Under the pieces are notes generated by a model, which did not search any database, was not told the DNA's origin, and saw only the letters and a list, made by a program, of their open reading frames with translations. Below, one piece after another: positions 7,751-15,876 of a DNA stretch of 28,890 bases. A program made the position numbers and the translations under genes. Within the stretch, counting starts at the first letter, position 1. The number at the start of each line of letters is the position of its first letter. The DNA is from Bacteriovoracaceae bacterium UBA2428 (GTDB lineage Bacteria; Bdellovibrionota; UBA2428), in NCBI GenBank assembly GCA_002343545.1, contig DDRA01000158.1:715-29604 (forward strand). The letters run 5' to 3'.

Positions 7751-8551
7751 ATGCTTCGCGTGAGCCTGCTCCTCTCGGCGTCTTTGGGAATCTTCGTTTC
7801 GCGCGCCGACCCGGCCGCGGATTTCTTCGGCAACAAGCTCTACTTTCCGCTCGATCCCTCCCGCCACCGGGCGCCCGACTACGCCAAGGTGGAACCGGGC
7901 CCGGGGATCTTCCTGCTCGGTTTCGCGCACGTCATGACCTCGATCCTTCCCGCTTCGCTCGAGGCGCAGCTGCCCGCGCTGCGGGCGCACGGGGTCACCG
8001 ATCTCGTTATCGAAGAAGCCCGCGGGAGCGAGGATTGCGCGACCTTCCGGTCCATCGCCCGCGGGCACCGCGTCCCCGAGGCCTTCGCCAAGAAATGGGA
8101 GATCGCCTACGGCCCCAACTACTACGCGCTTTTGCGCGCGGCCCGCGCGAGCGGAATCGAGATCGTCTGCGGCGAGCGCCGCGACTACGGCCAAGGACGC
8201 ACGGACGCGACCTTCTTCCACGCGCGCAACGAGTACCTGGCGTGGGGACTTTACCGGATGTGGCGCGAGGGCCGCCGTCCGCTGCTGCTCATCGGCGCCT
8301 TCCACGTGAACCCCGTGCGCGAGCTCGTGGCTTGGCTCGCGCGCGCGGAGGGGGGCGAGGCGCCCGTCGTGCACGCCTACCACGCCAACGAGATCGACGG
8401 ACGCTACCAGCCTTCCGAAGGATTGCTCTACCCCGATATCGACTTCATGATCCGCCAGATCGGACTGCGTACGGATTTTCGCGTGGAGTCGGCTTCGCGG
8501 GATCCGCTCGTCGAGTTCGCGGATTTCCGGACGGGCTCGAGCTTGCACTAG
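7751..8551 (+). CDS. Exported protein, possibly of the Tiki/TraB/ChaN-like superfamily
   Basis: This 266-residue protein begins with a signal peptide (MLRVSLLLSASLGIFVSRA). The motif order recalls the Tiki/TraB/ChaN/EreA superfamily: GFAH at residues 57-60, an acidic pair in LVIEEARGS (88-89), RNEYLAWGL near residue 160, and LLIGAFHVNPV (GxxH at 182-185). Members of that superfamily include metal-dependent proteases, haem-binding proteins and esterases, so no substrate is proposed. The frame is open from 7628, but that extension runs across the terminator hairpin at 7636-7673. The ATG at 7751 opens directly into a signal peptide, so I take it as the start. Superfamily membership rests on short motifs only. 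Confidence 0.7.
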   Translation: MLRVSLLLSASLGIFVSRADPAADFFGNKLYFPLDPSRHRAPDYAKVEPGPGIFLLGFAHVMTSILPASLEAQLPALRAHGVTDLVIEEARGSEDCATFRSIARGHRVPEAFAKKWEIAYGPNYYALLRAARASGIEIVCGERRDYGQGRTDATFFHARNEYLAWGLYRMWREGRRPLLLIGAFHVNPVRELVAWLARAEGGEAPVVHAYHANEIDGRYQPSEGLLYPDIDFMIRQIGLRTDFRVESASRDPLVEFADFRTGSSLH

Positions 8552-8634
8552 GGCCAGACTCGCATCCACCCACATCTTAGAAAATTTCGGGCGACGCCTC
8601 CCGGCGCGCGCGAATGCTCCGATAATCAAGGGGT

Positions 8635-9462
8635 ATGGCGAAGACGTCGTCCCTCGATGAAGGCTACCGCACCTTTCTGCGTCGCGCCCTGGAGCGTCGG
8701 ATTCGCCGTAACCCGCGCTATACGCTGAGCGCCTTCGCCCGCGACCTCGAACTCGCACCGACGCGCCTGAGCGCCGTCCTGAACGCGAAGCAGGGGCTTT
8801 CGCGGGTCTCGGCGGCCAAGATCGCGCGGCGTCTGGAGTTGTCCGACGACGAAGCGTCGCGCTTCTGCGATCTCGTCGAGGCCGAGGATGGGCGAAACGC
8901 GACCGTCCGCGAGCTGGCGAAGTCGCGTTTGCGCGCCGCGAGCGGCGGCGCCCTGCCGGCGAAACGCGCGTTGGCGCCCGATATCTTCCGGCTCGTCGCG
9001 GATTGGTCGCACTTCGCCCTGCTCGAGCTCATGCGGCAGGGGGACTTTCGCGTCACGCCGCCGAACGTCGCCAAACGCCTGGGCCTGACCCCGAGCGAGG
9101 CGAAGGGCGTGCTCGCGCGTCTCGTGCGTCTGGGGCTCGTCCGCCCCGATGTCGCGCGCGGCCACGTCGCCGTCGAGGAGTCCCACGCGAGCCCCGACGG
9201 CGTGCCGTCGGCGGCGATCCGGAGCTCGCACCGCCAGCTTTTGCGGAAGGCTCTGCGTTCCCTCGAGGAGGACGACATCGCGAAGCGCGACTTCTCGAGC
9301 GTCATGCTGACGCTGCGGGCTTCGCAGATGGAGTCCGCCCGCGCCCTCATCCGAGAGTTTCGTCGTCAGTTTTCCTCTCGTCTCGCGGAGGCGAGGGGGG
9401 ACAAAGGCCGGGTCTATAACTTGGCCATCCAACTCTATCCCATCGATAAGGAGTCCCCATGA
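8635..9462 (+). CDS. TIGR02147 family (DUF4423) putative transcriptional regulator, cassette 2
   Basis: This 275-residue paralogue of the protein at 2186 has the same plan. It has RRIRRNPRYTLSAFARDLEL, the helix-turn-helix-like TRLSAVLNAKQGLSRVSAAK, and ARRLELSDDEASRFCDLVEA. A second winged-helix-like part reads PPNVAKRLGLTPSEAKGVLA then RLVRLGLVRPD, and the ending RDFSSVMLTLRASQMESARA aligns with its relative. The ATG has AAGGGG very close upstream and a GATAAT box about 10 bases before that, so the leader would be very short. None of the operator dyads found before cassette 1 are present here. Its TGA overlaps the ATG of the next gene by four bases, so the two are translationally coupled. 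Confidence 0.88.
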   Translation: MAKTSSLDEGYRTFLRRALERRIRRNPRYTLSAFARDLELAPTRLSAVLNAKQGLSRVSAAKIARRLELSDDEASRFCDLVEAEDGRNATVRELAKSRLRAASGGALPAKRALAPDIFRLVADWSHFALLELMRQGDFRVTPPNVAKRLGLTPSEAKGVLARLVRLGLVRPDVARGHVAVEESHASPDGVPSAAIRSSHRQLLRKALRSLEEDDIAKRDFSSVMLTLRASQMESARALIREFRRQFSSRLAEARGDKGRVYNLAIQLYPIDKESP

Positions 9463-10202
9463 AACGTTCCTTCGTGTTCGCGCTTCTCGCGGCGCTGCCG
9501 CTTTTCGTCGCGCAGGCGGCGCCGCGTCCGCCCAAGGACCAGGAGATCGGCAACGGCGGCGGCGACGCGGCCTTCAGCGGCCTCACGTCGGAGAGTCTGG
9601 GGCAGGGGGTCGACGACTGCTCGGCCACGACGATCCTGGACCGCGCCATCACGAGGGCCGGCGTGAATCCGATCACGGGCCCCGTGGCGAAAACTTGGAG
9701 CTGCCGCTGCGTCGACGGCAAGCCGAGCTGCGACGGGGGAATGCCGGAAAGCCGGTACGTCCTGAACGGATGCCGGTCGGACGAATCGATGACCTGTTAC
9801 GCGAACTCTCCGATGCTCGCCCTCTGCATCTCGCGTCCCCGTCTCGCGAAGGTCGAGAAGTTCTACGGACGCGGCGTCGGCAAGGTCATCGACATCCGCG
9901 CCCGTTTCGATCGCATCGCCGTCGTGAGCAAGACAGCCGGCGGTTTCTCGGAGGAGAAAGTCTGGACGATGGATAAGCAAGGGTGCGAGCCCGCCGGAGA
10001 CGCCTTCGCGGAATGCAAAGCCAAGATCAAAGCCTACCTCACGGGCGGTCCGTTGTTCCCGCCGGATCCCATCTCGCCGAACGCCAAGGAGCCGCGCTAC
10101 TGCGACAAATCCGGCACGCAGGACCACGTGAACGCCATCGAGGAGCTGAACGGCTGCCTCGAGGCCTATCCGAGCTTGGGTTACTCCAAGAACATTCGGT
10201 GA
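9459..10202 (+). CDS. Exported cysteine-rich protein, cassette 2
   Basis: This 247-residue protein has a clear signal peptide (MKRSFVFALLAALPLFVAQA). The mature N-terminus contains EIGNGGGDAAF. The rest holds 11 cysteines, several closely spaced (WSCRCVDGKPSCDGG, then GCRSDESMTCYANSPMLALC), which suggests disulfide bonds in the periplasm or outside the cell. I see no catalytic motif and no known domain. The start overlaps the regulator stop (ATGA) and has AAGGAG five bases upstream. The NGGG-type mature N-terminus is loosely shared with the cassette 1 exported protein (NNGGS), but the two are not obviously homologous beyond that. Confidence 0.8.
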   Translation: MKRSFVFALLAALPLFVAQAAPRPPKDQEIGNGGGDAAFSGLTSESLGQGVDDCSATTILDRAITRAGVNPITGPVAKTWSCRCVDGKPSCDGGMPESRYVLNGCRSDESMTCYANSPMLALCISRPRLAKVEKFYGRGVGKVIDIRARFDRIAVVSKTAGGFSEEKVWTMDKQGCEPAGDAFAECKAKIKAYLTGGPLFPPDPISPNAKEPRYCDKSGTQDHVNAIEELNGCLEAYPSLGYSKNIR

Positions 10203-10242
10203 TTCGTCGAGGTCGGCAAGCCGTCGAGCTTCGTGTGGGGGC

Positions 10243-11874
10243 CTAGAGCAGCAGGCTCTTCACGAAGGCTTCGGTGTCGCTAAGCGAGCGTTCTTGGTAG
10301 GCGCCGCTGCCGTCGAAGAAGTGTCCGCAGATCTTGGGGAGCCACGCGGAGATCGCGCTTCGCTGGGTCTCGACGATCGTGCGATCCCGGTGATCCTTGC
10401 CGCCGAGCAGCCAACCGCCCACGCGATCAAACTTGCCGTAGGCAAACGCGCTCGGTTCGCAGCGCTTCTTTGAATAGGCGTCCATACGGAGCTCCGAGCC
10501 CACGGCTTGGATGCTTTCGGCCATCGCCCGCACGAAGCCTCCCGCGAAGGGGGCGGAAAGTTGGCCGGACCACATCCAGTTCTTGGTGCTGCGGTTGTAG
10601 AGCGGAATTTTTTCGAAGAAGTCCGCTTGCCCGGAGCGCGCGAAGAGTTGCGCGCGCAGCAAGGCGCGAGCGTGGCACGCTTGGAGCCGCGCGAGGCGGA
10701 AGCGGAGCCAGGCCGGCGTCGCCCCGATGTCGGCCAAGACTTGCGAGGCCTCCGTCGAGCACGCCGCGCCCGACACGGCGAGCGAGCCTTGGCCGAAGCC
10801 GAGTTCCATGGGGTCGCCGCGATTCGCCGCGTCCGCCCGCGAGTTCAAAACCGGAGGGCGACGACAGTCCGCTTCTCCGCGCAGCTCCATGCCGTCGAAG
10901 ACGTAGCGTTTCAGGAACTCGTATTTCTGCGGCGCGAAGGCGAGCAAGCGCGCGGGCACGAAGCGGTACGCCAGGAAAGACTCCGCCATATCTTCGAAGG
11001 GGTTTTTGGCACCGTAGAGCGAAATGGCCGTCTCCGGTCGGACGAGTCGATAGCCTCTCTCGTCGTCGGCGGGATAACCGGCCGAGGCATCAAAGCGCCA
11101 AGAGGCCGCGTTGATCCAGGTCGGGCTCAGGTCGAAGCCCTCGGCCAGGGTGTGCGCGAATTCGTGCAAGACGATGTTCTGCTGCACCCAAGCGGGCTTG
11201 CCGTTCCAGTTGTCGTAGATCGCGTCCGGATTGGCCATGACGCCGGGGCCGTTGCCCGACATGCGGCGGATCCCGAAGGGACGCGGCTTGGGCGGGTAGA
11301 GATGCGGGGGGAGCGACCCGTAGGCCTGCGCCATTCTTCCGAGCTCGTCGGGCTTGAAGGCCTTGAGCCGAACGTCGTGCTGCGCGAGGTGCGAGGTGTT
11401 GATGCCGAAACGCGCGAGCAGGTAGAGCGACGGCACGCCGGCCGCGGGACCAAAGATCTCGTCGAGCGCGCAGACGACGCGTTCGCAGGAAGACGTGAAA
11501 GTTTTTTGCGGTAGGGTGACGACCGATCGGAGGTATTGAGGTTCGCGGGTCGTCAGGACTTCGAAGAAGAAGAGCCAAAGCGGATTCTCGTCCTTGAAGC
11601 GAATGCCGTGGACTTCGCGATCGACGCGCACGTCCTTCCAGCCGTAGGCCGCGACCTGGGCATCGACCCAGGCGATCATGCGTTCGCGATCCAGGGGGCC
11701 CGCGAGGCAAGCCGCCCGCGCGCTCTCGTCCGGGGTCACCGCCCAAAGCGTGTTTTCGCGGCCGACCGCGGAAGCCGCCGTCGGTTCACGAACTTCGCCG
11801 GGCGGCGGCGTCGACTGGCACCCGAGCATCCCCAGCGAGAGGAGCGAAACGCAGATGCGGCGCGCGTTTTTCAC
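10243..11874 (-). CDS. Lipoprotein with gluzincin-type zinc metallopeptidase motif
   Basis: This 543-residue protein begins with a lipoprotein signal whose lipobox is MLGC (Cys19), so it should be anchored in a membrane facing the periplasm or outside. HEFAH at residues 237-241 plus NPFEDMAESFLAYRF (Glu294 and Glu298) about 55 residues later form a gluzincin-like zinc site; similar EDxAE motifs occur in M34-type and related metallopeptidases. The C-terminal half is not recognised and carries several cysteines. The start is GTG at 11874, four bases after the stop of the haem peroxidase gene, so the two are probably one operon with coupled translation. It converges on the Cys-rich gene ending at 10202. 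The substrate is unknown. Confidence 0.8.
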   Translation of the reverse strand: MKNARRICVSLLSLGMLGCQSTPPPGEVREPTAASAVGRENTLWAVTPDESARAACLAGPLDRERMIAWVDAQVAAYGWKDVRVDREVHGIRFKDENPLWLFFFEVLTTREPQYLRSVVTLPQKTFTSSCERVVCALDEIFGPAAGVPSLYLLARFGINTSHLAQHDVRLKAFKPDELGRMAQAYGSLPPHLYPPKPRPFGIRRMSGNGPGVMANPDAIYDNWNGKPAWVQQNIVLHEFAHTLAEGFDLSPTWINAASWRFDASAGYPADDERGYRLVRPETAISLYGAKNPFEDMAESFLAYRFVPARLLAFAPQKYEFLKRYVFDGMELRGEADCRRPPVLNSRADAANRGDPMELGFGQGSLAVSGAACSTEASQVLADIGATPAWLRFRLARLQACHARALLRAQLFARSGQADFFEKIPLYNRSTKNWMWSGQLSAPFAGGFVRAMAESIQAVGSELRMDAYSKKRCEPSAFAYGKFDRVGGWLLGGKDHRDRTIVETQRSAISAWLPKICGHFFDGSGAYQERSLSDTEAFVKSLLL

Positions 11875-11878
11875 GGGC

Positions 11879-14422
11879 TTAAGAGCCGCACATTTCGGTG
11901 TAGCGATCCATCAACTGCTGCTCGCGGCGTTCGTACTCCGGCTTCGTCTTGCTGCAATCCGGCGTGCCGCTCAGGTCGTTGAAGGGATGGAAGCCGCTGC
12001 GAATGCACTTGAGGGCCTCGCGGATACGCGGGAACTCGCGCTTGGCGTTGCAGGCCAGCACGCCCTTCATGTTGGCCGACGCGACGATATCGAGGCCGCG
12101 CTGGGTGTAGACGTCCGGCTTGTAGTCTTCGTTGAAGAAGCGGTCCGCGAAGAGACGGCGCGAGGCCATCAGGATGAAGAGCTGGAACTGGGTCTCGCCC
12201 AGGCCGTAGCCGATGCGGTGGCCTTGCGCCGGCGGGCGGGCCGTTTCGGCGTGCGTGCCGACGAGCATATCGAGGGCCTCGACGTTATCGCTCAGACCGA
12301 GGGCCTTCTGGTAAGGGAGCTGGAGTTCGTCGAGCCCGAGCTTGGGGTCGTTGTAGGCCGTGCGCAAATGCTTGACGGCCTCGGCGCACTCCGCGCACTT
12401 GGCGACGGCGGCCTCGCGTTCGGCGAGGTCGGCCTTGACTTGCTTCGCCAGCGTTTCGATTTCGTCCGCGCCTTGCGCGGCGGTCGCGCCGCTTGTCGTC
12501 AGGTCGCGCCAACGGATGAAGCGACCGTACATCTTCTGGATGCGGCAGTGCTTGAGCGTGTACTCGCCCATTTCGGAGTTTTGGGTGATCTTCCGATCGT
12601 AACCCCGGCGGGAGAGAGCTCCGGCGACCCACTTGAGGCCTTGGGCCACGCGACCCTTGCCGCCTTTTTCGTTGGCCGTGCTTCCCAGCGCCGTGAGATC
12701 GTTCGGAAGGGTTTCGCACTCGTCGGGCGAAACGTTCAGCTTCACGCGCGAGTCGTAGACGAAGAGGTCCGGGAACGACGTGATTTCGGCCAGGTGCAAG
12801 GCCCGGCGGAAAGCGTTGTAGCGGGGGACGCCCCGCTCGCGGTCGCGCAAGATGTCGATTGCCGCCATGTCGAGTTTACCGACGACGGGGACGTCGAGGC
12901 TCTGGAGGAAGTGCGGGAAGTTGTTCAGCACGAGGTTGCCCGGCTCGGTGCGGCCGAAGGAGTAGAGCGCGCCGCCGAAGCCGAGCTCCTTGAGGGTCTC
13001 CGCCGATTTGGTGAGACGGGTTTCCTTGAGGGGCTTCGTCCCGAGGGAGCCGCCGTTCGTGTCGTAGACCTTGAGGTTCTCGGGCAGCAGCGAGTGCAGA
13101 CGGTAAACCGTCGTGAATTCCTCGGTGATCGTGAACGGCACGTTGTTGGGGCCGAGCGACTTCTTGCCGCCGACGATGCCGAAGAGGGCGATGTTCTTGG
13201 TGAGCTCGGTCAACCCGACCTGGGTCGCGGCATTCTTAACGGCGTGCCAGAACTCGGCGCCCTTCACGTTCTTATCGAGTTGGCCTTCCAGGATGCCGTG
13301 CCAGTTCGCGCGGAGGGCGGCCTCGAGCGCGGCCGTATCGAAAGCGGCGGGGGTCCAGTCCACGCTGTGAATCTTGGCGATGATCGCCGAGTTCACGAGA
13401 CGAGCTTTGTCGTAGAGCATCTGGTCGAGCGCGGCTTCGTACTCGGGCGTGCCTTCCTTGAGTTCGCGGCCCGCTTCGCTCTTCGCGAGGAGTTCCTTCG
13501 TCTGGCGGATGAACTCGCGGTCCGAGGCGATCGCGTTGTGGTTCCGCGTGAAGAGGTTGTGCAGGAGCGACATGCCCGTCCACCAGTTCTCGACGAAGCC
13601 CGTTTTCTCGACGCCCGCCAGGTACCCGGTCTGGTACCCGTGCGCGCTCGTGACGGGATCTTGGTCGCTTTCGGCGAGCGGAAGCAGTTTCGAGTTCGGG
13701 TCGAGCTTCATTAAGCCGCCCTTCATCGTGCGCAGGTCGTGGGCGCGTTCGACGTTCGAACCGTAGATCTGCGAGCCGTCCCACCAGTGGGTCACGCGGT
13801 TCGAGAAGATCTCGTACGATTGACCGTTCGAGTCTTTGCGCGTCCCGACGACCTTCGTCTTGGGAACGAGCATGAACTCGTTGAGGCCGGCCAGGCCCTT
13901 GAGGTCCTCGAGGATGTTCCCGAAGACGTCGGATTCGCCGAGGGCGAAATCCTTGCGGTAGGGGGCCGGAATCGGGACTTTGATGTACGAGGTTCTGTCG
14001 AGCTCGGTGTTGCTGTGGTCGAACCAATCGTGGTTCTGGAATTGGATCCAGGCCGTCACGAGAAGGTTGAGCGGCAGCTCCTTGACCTTGAACTCCGAGC
14101 CCTCGGATTCGCGCGACATGAGGGTCCGGCTGAGAAGAATCGGGTTCGGCGAGAGCAGATGCTTCTGCGTTTTGACGACTTCTTTCGGGTCGACGTTACG
14201 CCCGAGGGGAACGTCGACGGCGCCCATGAGGGGAATCTTCTTGTCGTTGCACGTGCCGTCCTCGGTGCGCGCCCCCAGGGAGCGTTCGTCGCAGGTGACC
14301 GTTTCCTTCTCGCGTAGGCCGAGGCCGTTGTCGAAGAGGTTCGTGGCCAGCAGCATGTCCCGCCCCGAAAGCATGAGAAGCAGCGTGGCCGCGGCCGTGG
14401 CGGAATAGTAGCGAAGCATCAT
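11879..14422 (-). CDS. Exported haem peroxidase, alpha-dioxygenase/cyclooxygenase-like
   Basis: This 847-residue member of the animal haem peroxidase superfamily is closest in motif to fatty acid alpha-dioxygenases. In order it has the distal-histidine motif QFQNHDWFDH (His131), LLHNLFTRNHNAIA (about 286-299), the proximal-histidine motif EEFTTVYRLHSLLPE (Tyr440 as the candidate radical tyrosine, His443 as the haem ligand), and DRERGVPRYNAFRR (527-540). Known relatives use a tyrosyl radical to oxygenate fatty acids. The N-terminus (MMLRYYSATAAATLLLMLSG) looks like an export signal. After about residue 600 there is an extra cysteine-bearing C-terminal part, making it longer than plant alpha-dioxygenases (about 640). 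GGGGAG precedes the ATG by nine bases. It is followed at four bases by the lipoprotein metallopeptidase. The superfamily is firm; the substrate is inference. Confidence 0.9.
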   Translation of the reverse strand: MMLRYYSATAAATLLLMLSGRDMLLATNLFDNGLGLREKETVTCDERSLGARTEDGTCNDKKIPLMGAVDVPLGRNVDPKEVVKTQKHLLSPNPILLSRTLMSRESEGSEFKVKELPLNLLVTAWIQFQNHDWFDHSNTELDRTSYIKVPIPAPYRKDFALGESDVFGNILEDLKGLAGLNEFMLVPKTKVVGTRKDSNGQSYEIFSNRVTHWWDGSQIYGSNVERAHDLRTMKGGLMKLDPNSKLLPLAESDQDPVTSAHGYQTGYLAGVEKTGFVENWWTGMSLLHNLFTRNHNAIASDREFIRQTKELLAKSEAGRELKEGTPEYEAALDQMLYDKARLVNSAIIAKIHSVDWTPAAFDTAALEAALRANWHGILEGQLDKNVKGAEFWHAVKNAATQVGLTELTKNIALFGIVGGKKSLGPNNVPFTITEEFTTVYRLHSLLPENLKVYDTNGGSLGTKPLKETRLTKSAETLKELGFGGALYSFGRTEPGNLVLNNFPHFLQSLDVPVVGKLDMAAIDILRDRERGVPRYNAFRRALHLAEITSFPDLFVYDSRVKLNVSPDECETLPNDLTALGSTANEKGGKGRVAQGLKWVAGALSRRGYDRKITQNSEMGEYTLKHCRIQKMYGRFIRWRDLTTSGATAAQGADEIETLAKQVKADLAEREAAVAKCAECAEAVKHLRTAYNDPKLGLDELQLPYQKALGLSDNVEALDMLVGTHAETARPPAQGHRIGYGLGETQFQLFILMASRRLFADRFFNEDYKPDVYTQRGLDIVASANMKGVLACNAKREFPRIREALKCIRSGFHPFNDLSGTPDCSKTKPEYERREQQLMDRYTEMCGS

Positions 14423-14574
14423 AGGTTCTCACTCCCCAAATCGAGAACGACGAAAATACCCAATGCTTCGTGTCGACCGGGCGGAGGGATTTCTTGAGCC
14501 TGGCCGATCGATGTCGGAACGCTTTGGGGCCGTCCCCGGGGGGCTTGAACCTATGGAAAAGCTTGGCGGGCGGA

Positions 14575-15444
14575 TTAGCGGAGGGTCGAGCGCAGCGCGT
14601 CTAGGCAAGTGCTCCAGAAGTCCTTCGGGGGATGGCGGCGGCCCATCTTTTCGAGAATTTCGGCGACGGTTTGGCGTCCCACCTTGCCGAAGCTCGTGTC
14701 CTGGTAGGCTGCGCGCCGATGGAACGCTTGGAGGATTCGGTAGGCCTCCTCGGATCCTTCTCGTTCGAGCAGGCGGATCGCGTTGAGGGTATGAGCCCAC
14801 GGCATGGGCTTTCGGGATGCGTTGTCGGCGTCGAGAACGGTTTGGCGTAGGAGCTCCAGATAGGGGAGCTCTTCGTCCGCGATCGCTCGCACGATGCGCT
14901 CGTACTCATCGAGGGTTCCGAGATTATTGCCCAGGTAAGTGGCCACGTTCTGTACTCGGTAGCGCGGACCCCAATTCTTTCGTTCGCGGACAATTCGCGC
15001 TAACTCGCCTTCGGGGTTTTCGTCGAAGGCAGCCCACGCTCCATGCCATGCTCGCGGGTTCTGAGGAGCCTTCGTTCGTGCCCTGGCCGGCTGGGGGCTC
15101 GTTGCGCTGGGCGATGTCATGCGAGTTCCCCAAACGTCGATCCAGCCGGCGCGATATTCGGCGAGTCGGTCGGGAGTTTCGGCGATTTCGTAGGCGGAGT
15201 TCAGTTTTTTCATGGCGTTCTCGCAACGCGGCCGGAGGTCGGCTTCGCAACGGTCGGGATGAATCTGTATGGCGCGTTGACGGAAGGTGGATTTGAGAGT
15301 CGAAGCCGAATCGTCGGGGGAGATGCCGAGCACCACGTAGAGGTCGTCGGACCCCTCAACTTCGCTCAGCACGTCGGCGTGGGCGGAGCTGCTTAACAAG
15401 GCTCCAAGGGCGAGGCCGACTGTGCGCAAGGCGAGTGGGTTCAT
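14575..15444 (-). CDS. Exported DnaJ-domain protein
   Basis: This 289-residue protein has an N-terminal signal peptide (MNPLALRTVGLALGALLSSSAHA, cleavage near 23). A J-domain follows at about residues 33-98, with LYVVLGISPDDSASTLKSTF and the HPD tripeptide at 62-64. J-domains normally stimulate a DnaK-type Hsp70, which is cytoplasmic, so an exported one is unusual. The C-terminal 190 residues are helical, Arg/Trp/Glu rich and unrecognised. The frame is open to 15570, but that extension is proline- and arginine-rich noise. The ATG at 15444 starts a proper signal peptide, although its ribosome binding site is weak. Base composition here is already less GC-rich than in the genes to the left. Confidence 0.8.
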   Translation of the reverse strand: MNPLALRTVGLALGALLSSSAHADVLSEVEGSDDLYVVLGISPDDSASTLKSTFRQRAIQIHPDRCEADLRPRCENAMKKLNSAYEIAETPDRLAEYRAGWIDVWGTRMTSPSATSPQPARARTKAPQNPRAWHGAWAAFDENPEGELARIVRERKNWGPRYRVQNVATYLGNNLGTLDEYERIVRAIADEELPYLELLRQTVLDADNASRKPMPWAHTLNAIRLLEREGSEEAYRILQAFHRRAAYQDTSFGKVGRQTVAEILEKMGRRHPPKDFWSTCLDALRSTLR

Positions 15445-15556
15445 TGGCCCATTGTCTTCGAGGGGTTGGACGGCTGCGACGTCGAAATCTTGACGCTTCC
15501 GCCATGGAGCGGAACACAGTGATTCTTTTTTGGGGGGAGGAGGGGGGAAGTGGGGA

Positions 15557-15585
15557 TTAGAAAAGACCAAATTGCTTTTGGTCTT
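15557..15585 (-). terminator. Intrinsic terminator of the brnTA pair
   Basis: Read on the minus strand, AAGACCAAA and TTTGGTCTT form a nine-bp stem around a five-base loop and are followed by TTCTAAT. It lies about 55 bases beyond the brnA stop codon and facing it. Confidence 0.6.
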
Positions 15586-15590
15586 GAAAT

Positions 15591-15630
15591 TGGTGCCCCC
15601 TCCTAGACGATTATCGAACTGCCGTCTTGG
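15591..15630. repeat. Direct repeat A flanking brnTA, tRNA-3'-end-like
   Basis: This begins TGGTGCCCCCTCCTAGACGA and continues through TTATCGAAC. A second copy in the same orientation lies at 16350. The two match at 25 of the first 28 positions, then diverge. Read on the minus strand the unit ends GGGGGCACCA and contains TTCGA, like the T-loop and CCA end of a tRNA, but the spacing is about five bases too long for a real tRNA 3' half. Confidence 0.6.
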
Positions 15631-15640
15631 AAATGTGCGG

Positions 15641-15865
15641 CTAGCCCGTCTTCTTCCAGATCGTCTTCGGGGTGAACTGCTGTTCCTTACAGCTCTTCAG
15701 GAAGTCGTTGATGAGGGACTGGTAAGGCGTGCCCGCCTGTTCACTGAGCTTCTTGAAGTATTCCACCACGTCCACGTCGAGCCGGATCGTTATGCTGCGC
15801 TTCAGCTTGCCGGCATAGGGATTGGGCCGGAGGTTCATTTTTTTGAGATCGTATTCCCTGCGCAT
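15641..15865 (-). CDS. brnA: BrnA-family antitoxin
   Basis: This 74-residue protein, starting MRREYDLKKMNLRPNPYAGK, has the BrnA layout. A short N-terminal arm with NPYAGKLKR is followed by a DNA-binding segment, SITIRLDVDVVEYFKKLSEQ, and TPYQSLINDFLKSC. In known BrnT/BrnA systems the antitoxin neutralises the RelE-fold ribonuclease BrnT and represses the shared promoter. The ATG at 15865 has AAAGGAG with a six-base spacer, and the gene starts 11 bases after brnT, in the usual toxin-first order. The C-terminal tail (EQQFTPKTIWKKTG) is short. The autorepression site is probably the dyad at 16168-16194. Confidence 0.9.
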   Translation of the reverse strand: MRREYDLKKMNLRPNPYAGKLKRSITIRLDVDVVEYFKKLSEQAGTPYQSLINDFLKSCKEQQFTPKTIWKKTG

Positions 15866-15876
15866 GACATTCTCCT

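Noticed and set aside
11678..13714. 678-codon plus-strand frame across the haem peroxidase gene
   Set aside because: The minus strand encodes clear peroxidase motifs; the plus frame is low-complexity Arg/Val/Glu sequence and a shadow.
15591..15630. Calling the repeats at 15591 and 16350 partial tRNA genes
   Set aside because: The distance from the TTCGA element to the CCA is about five bases too long, and no anticodon or D-arm is present; they are kept as tRNA-like repeats only.
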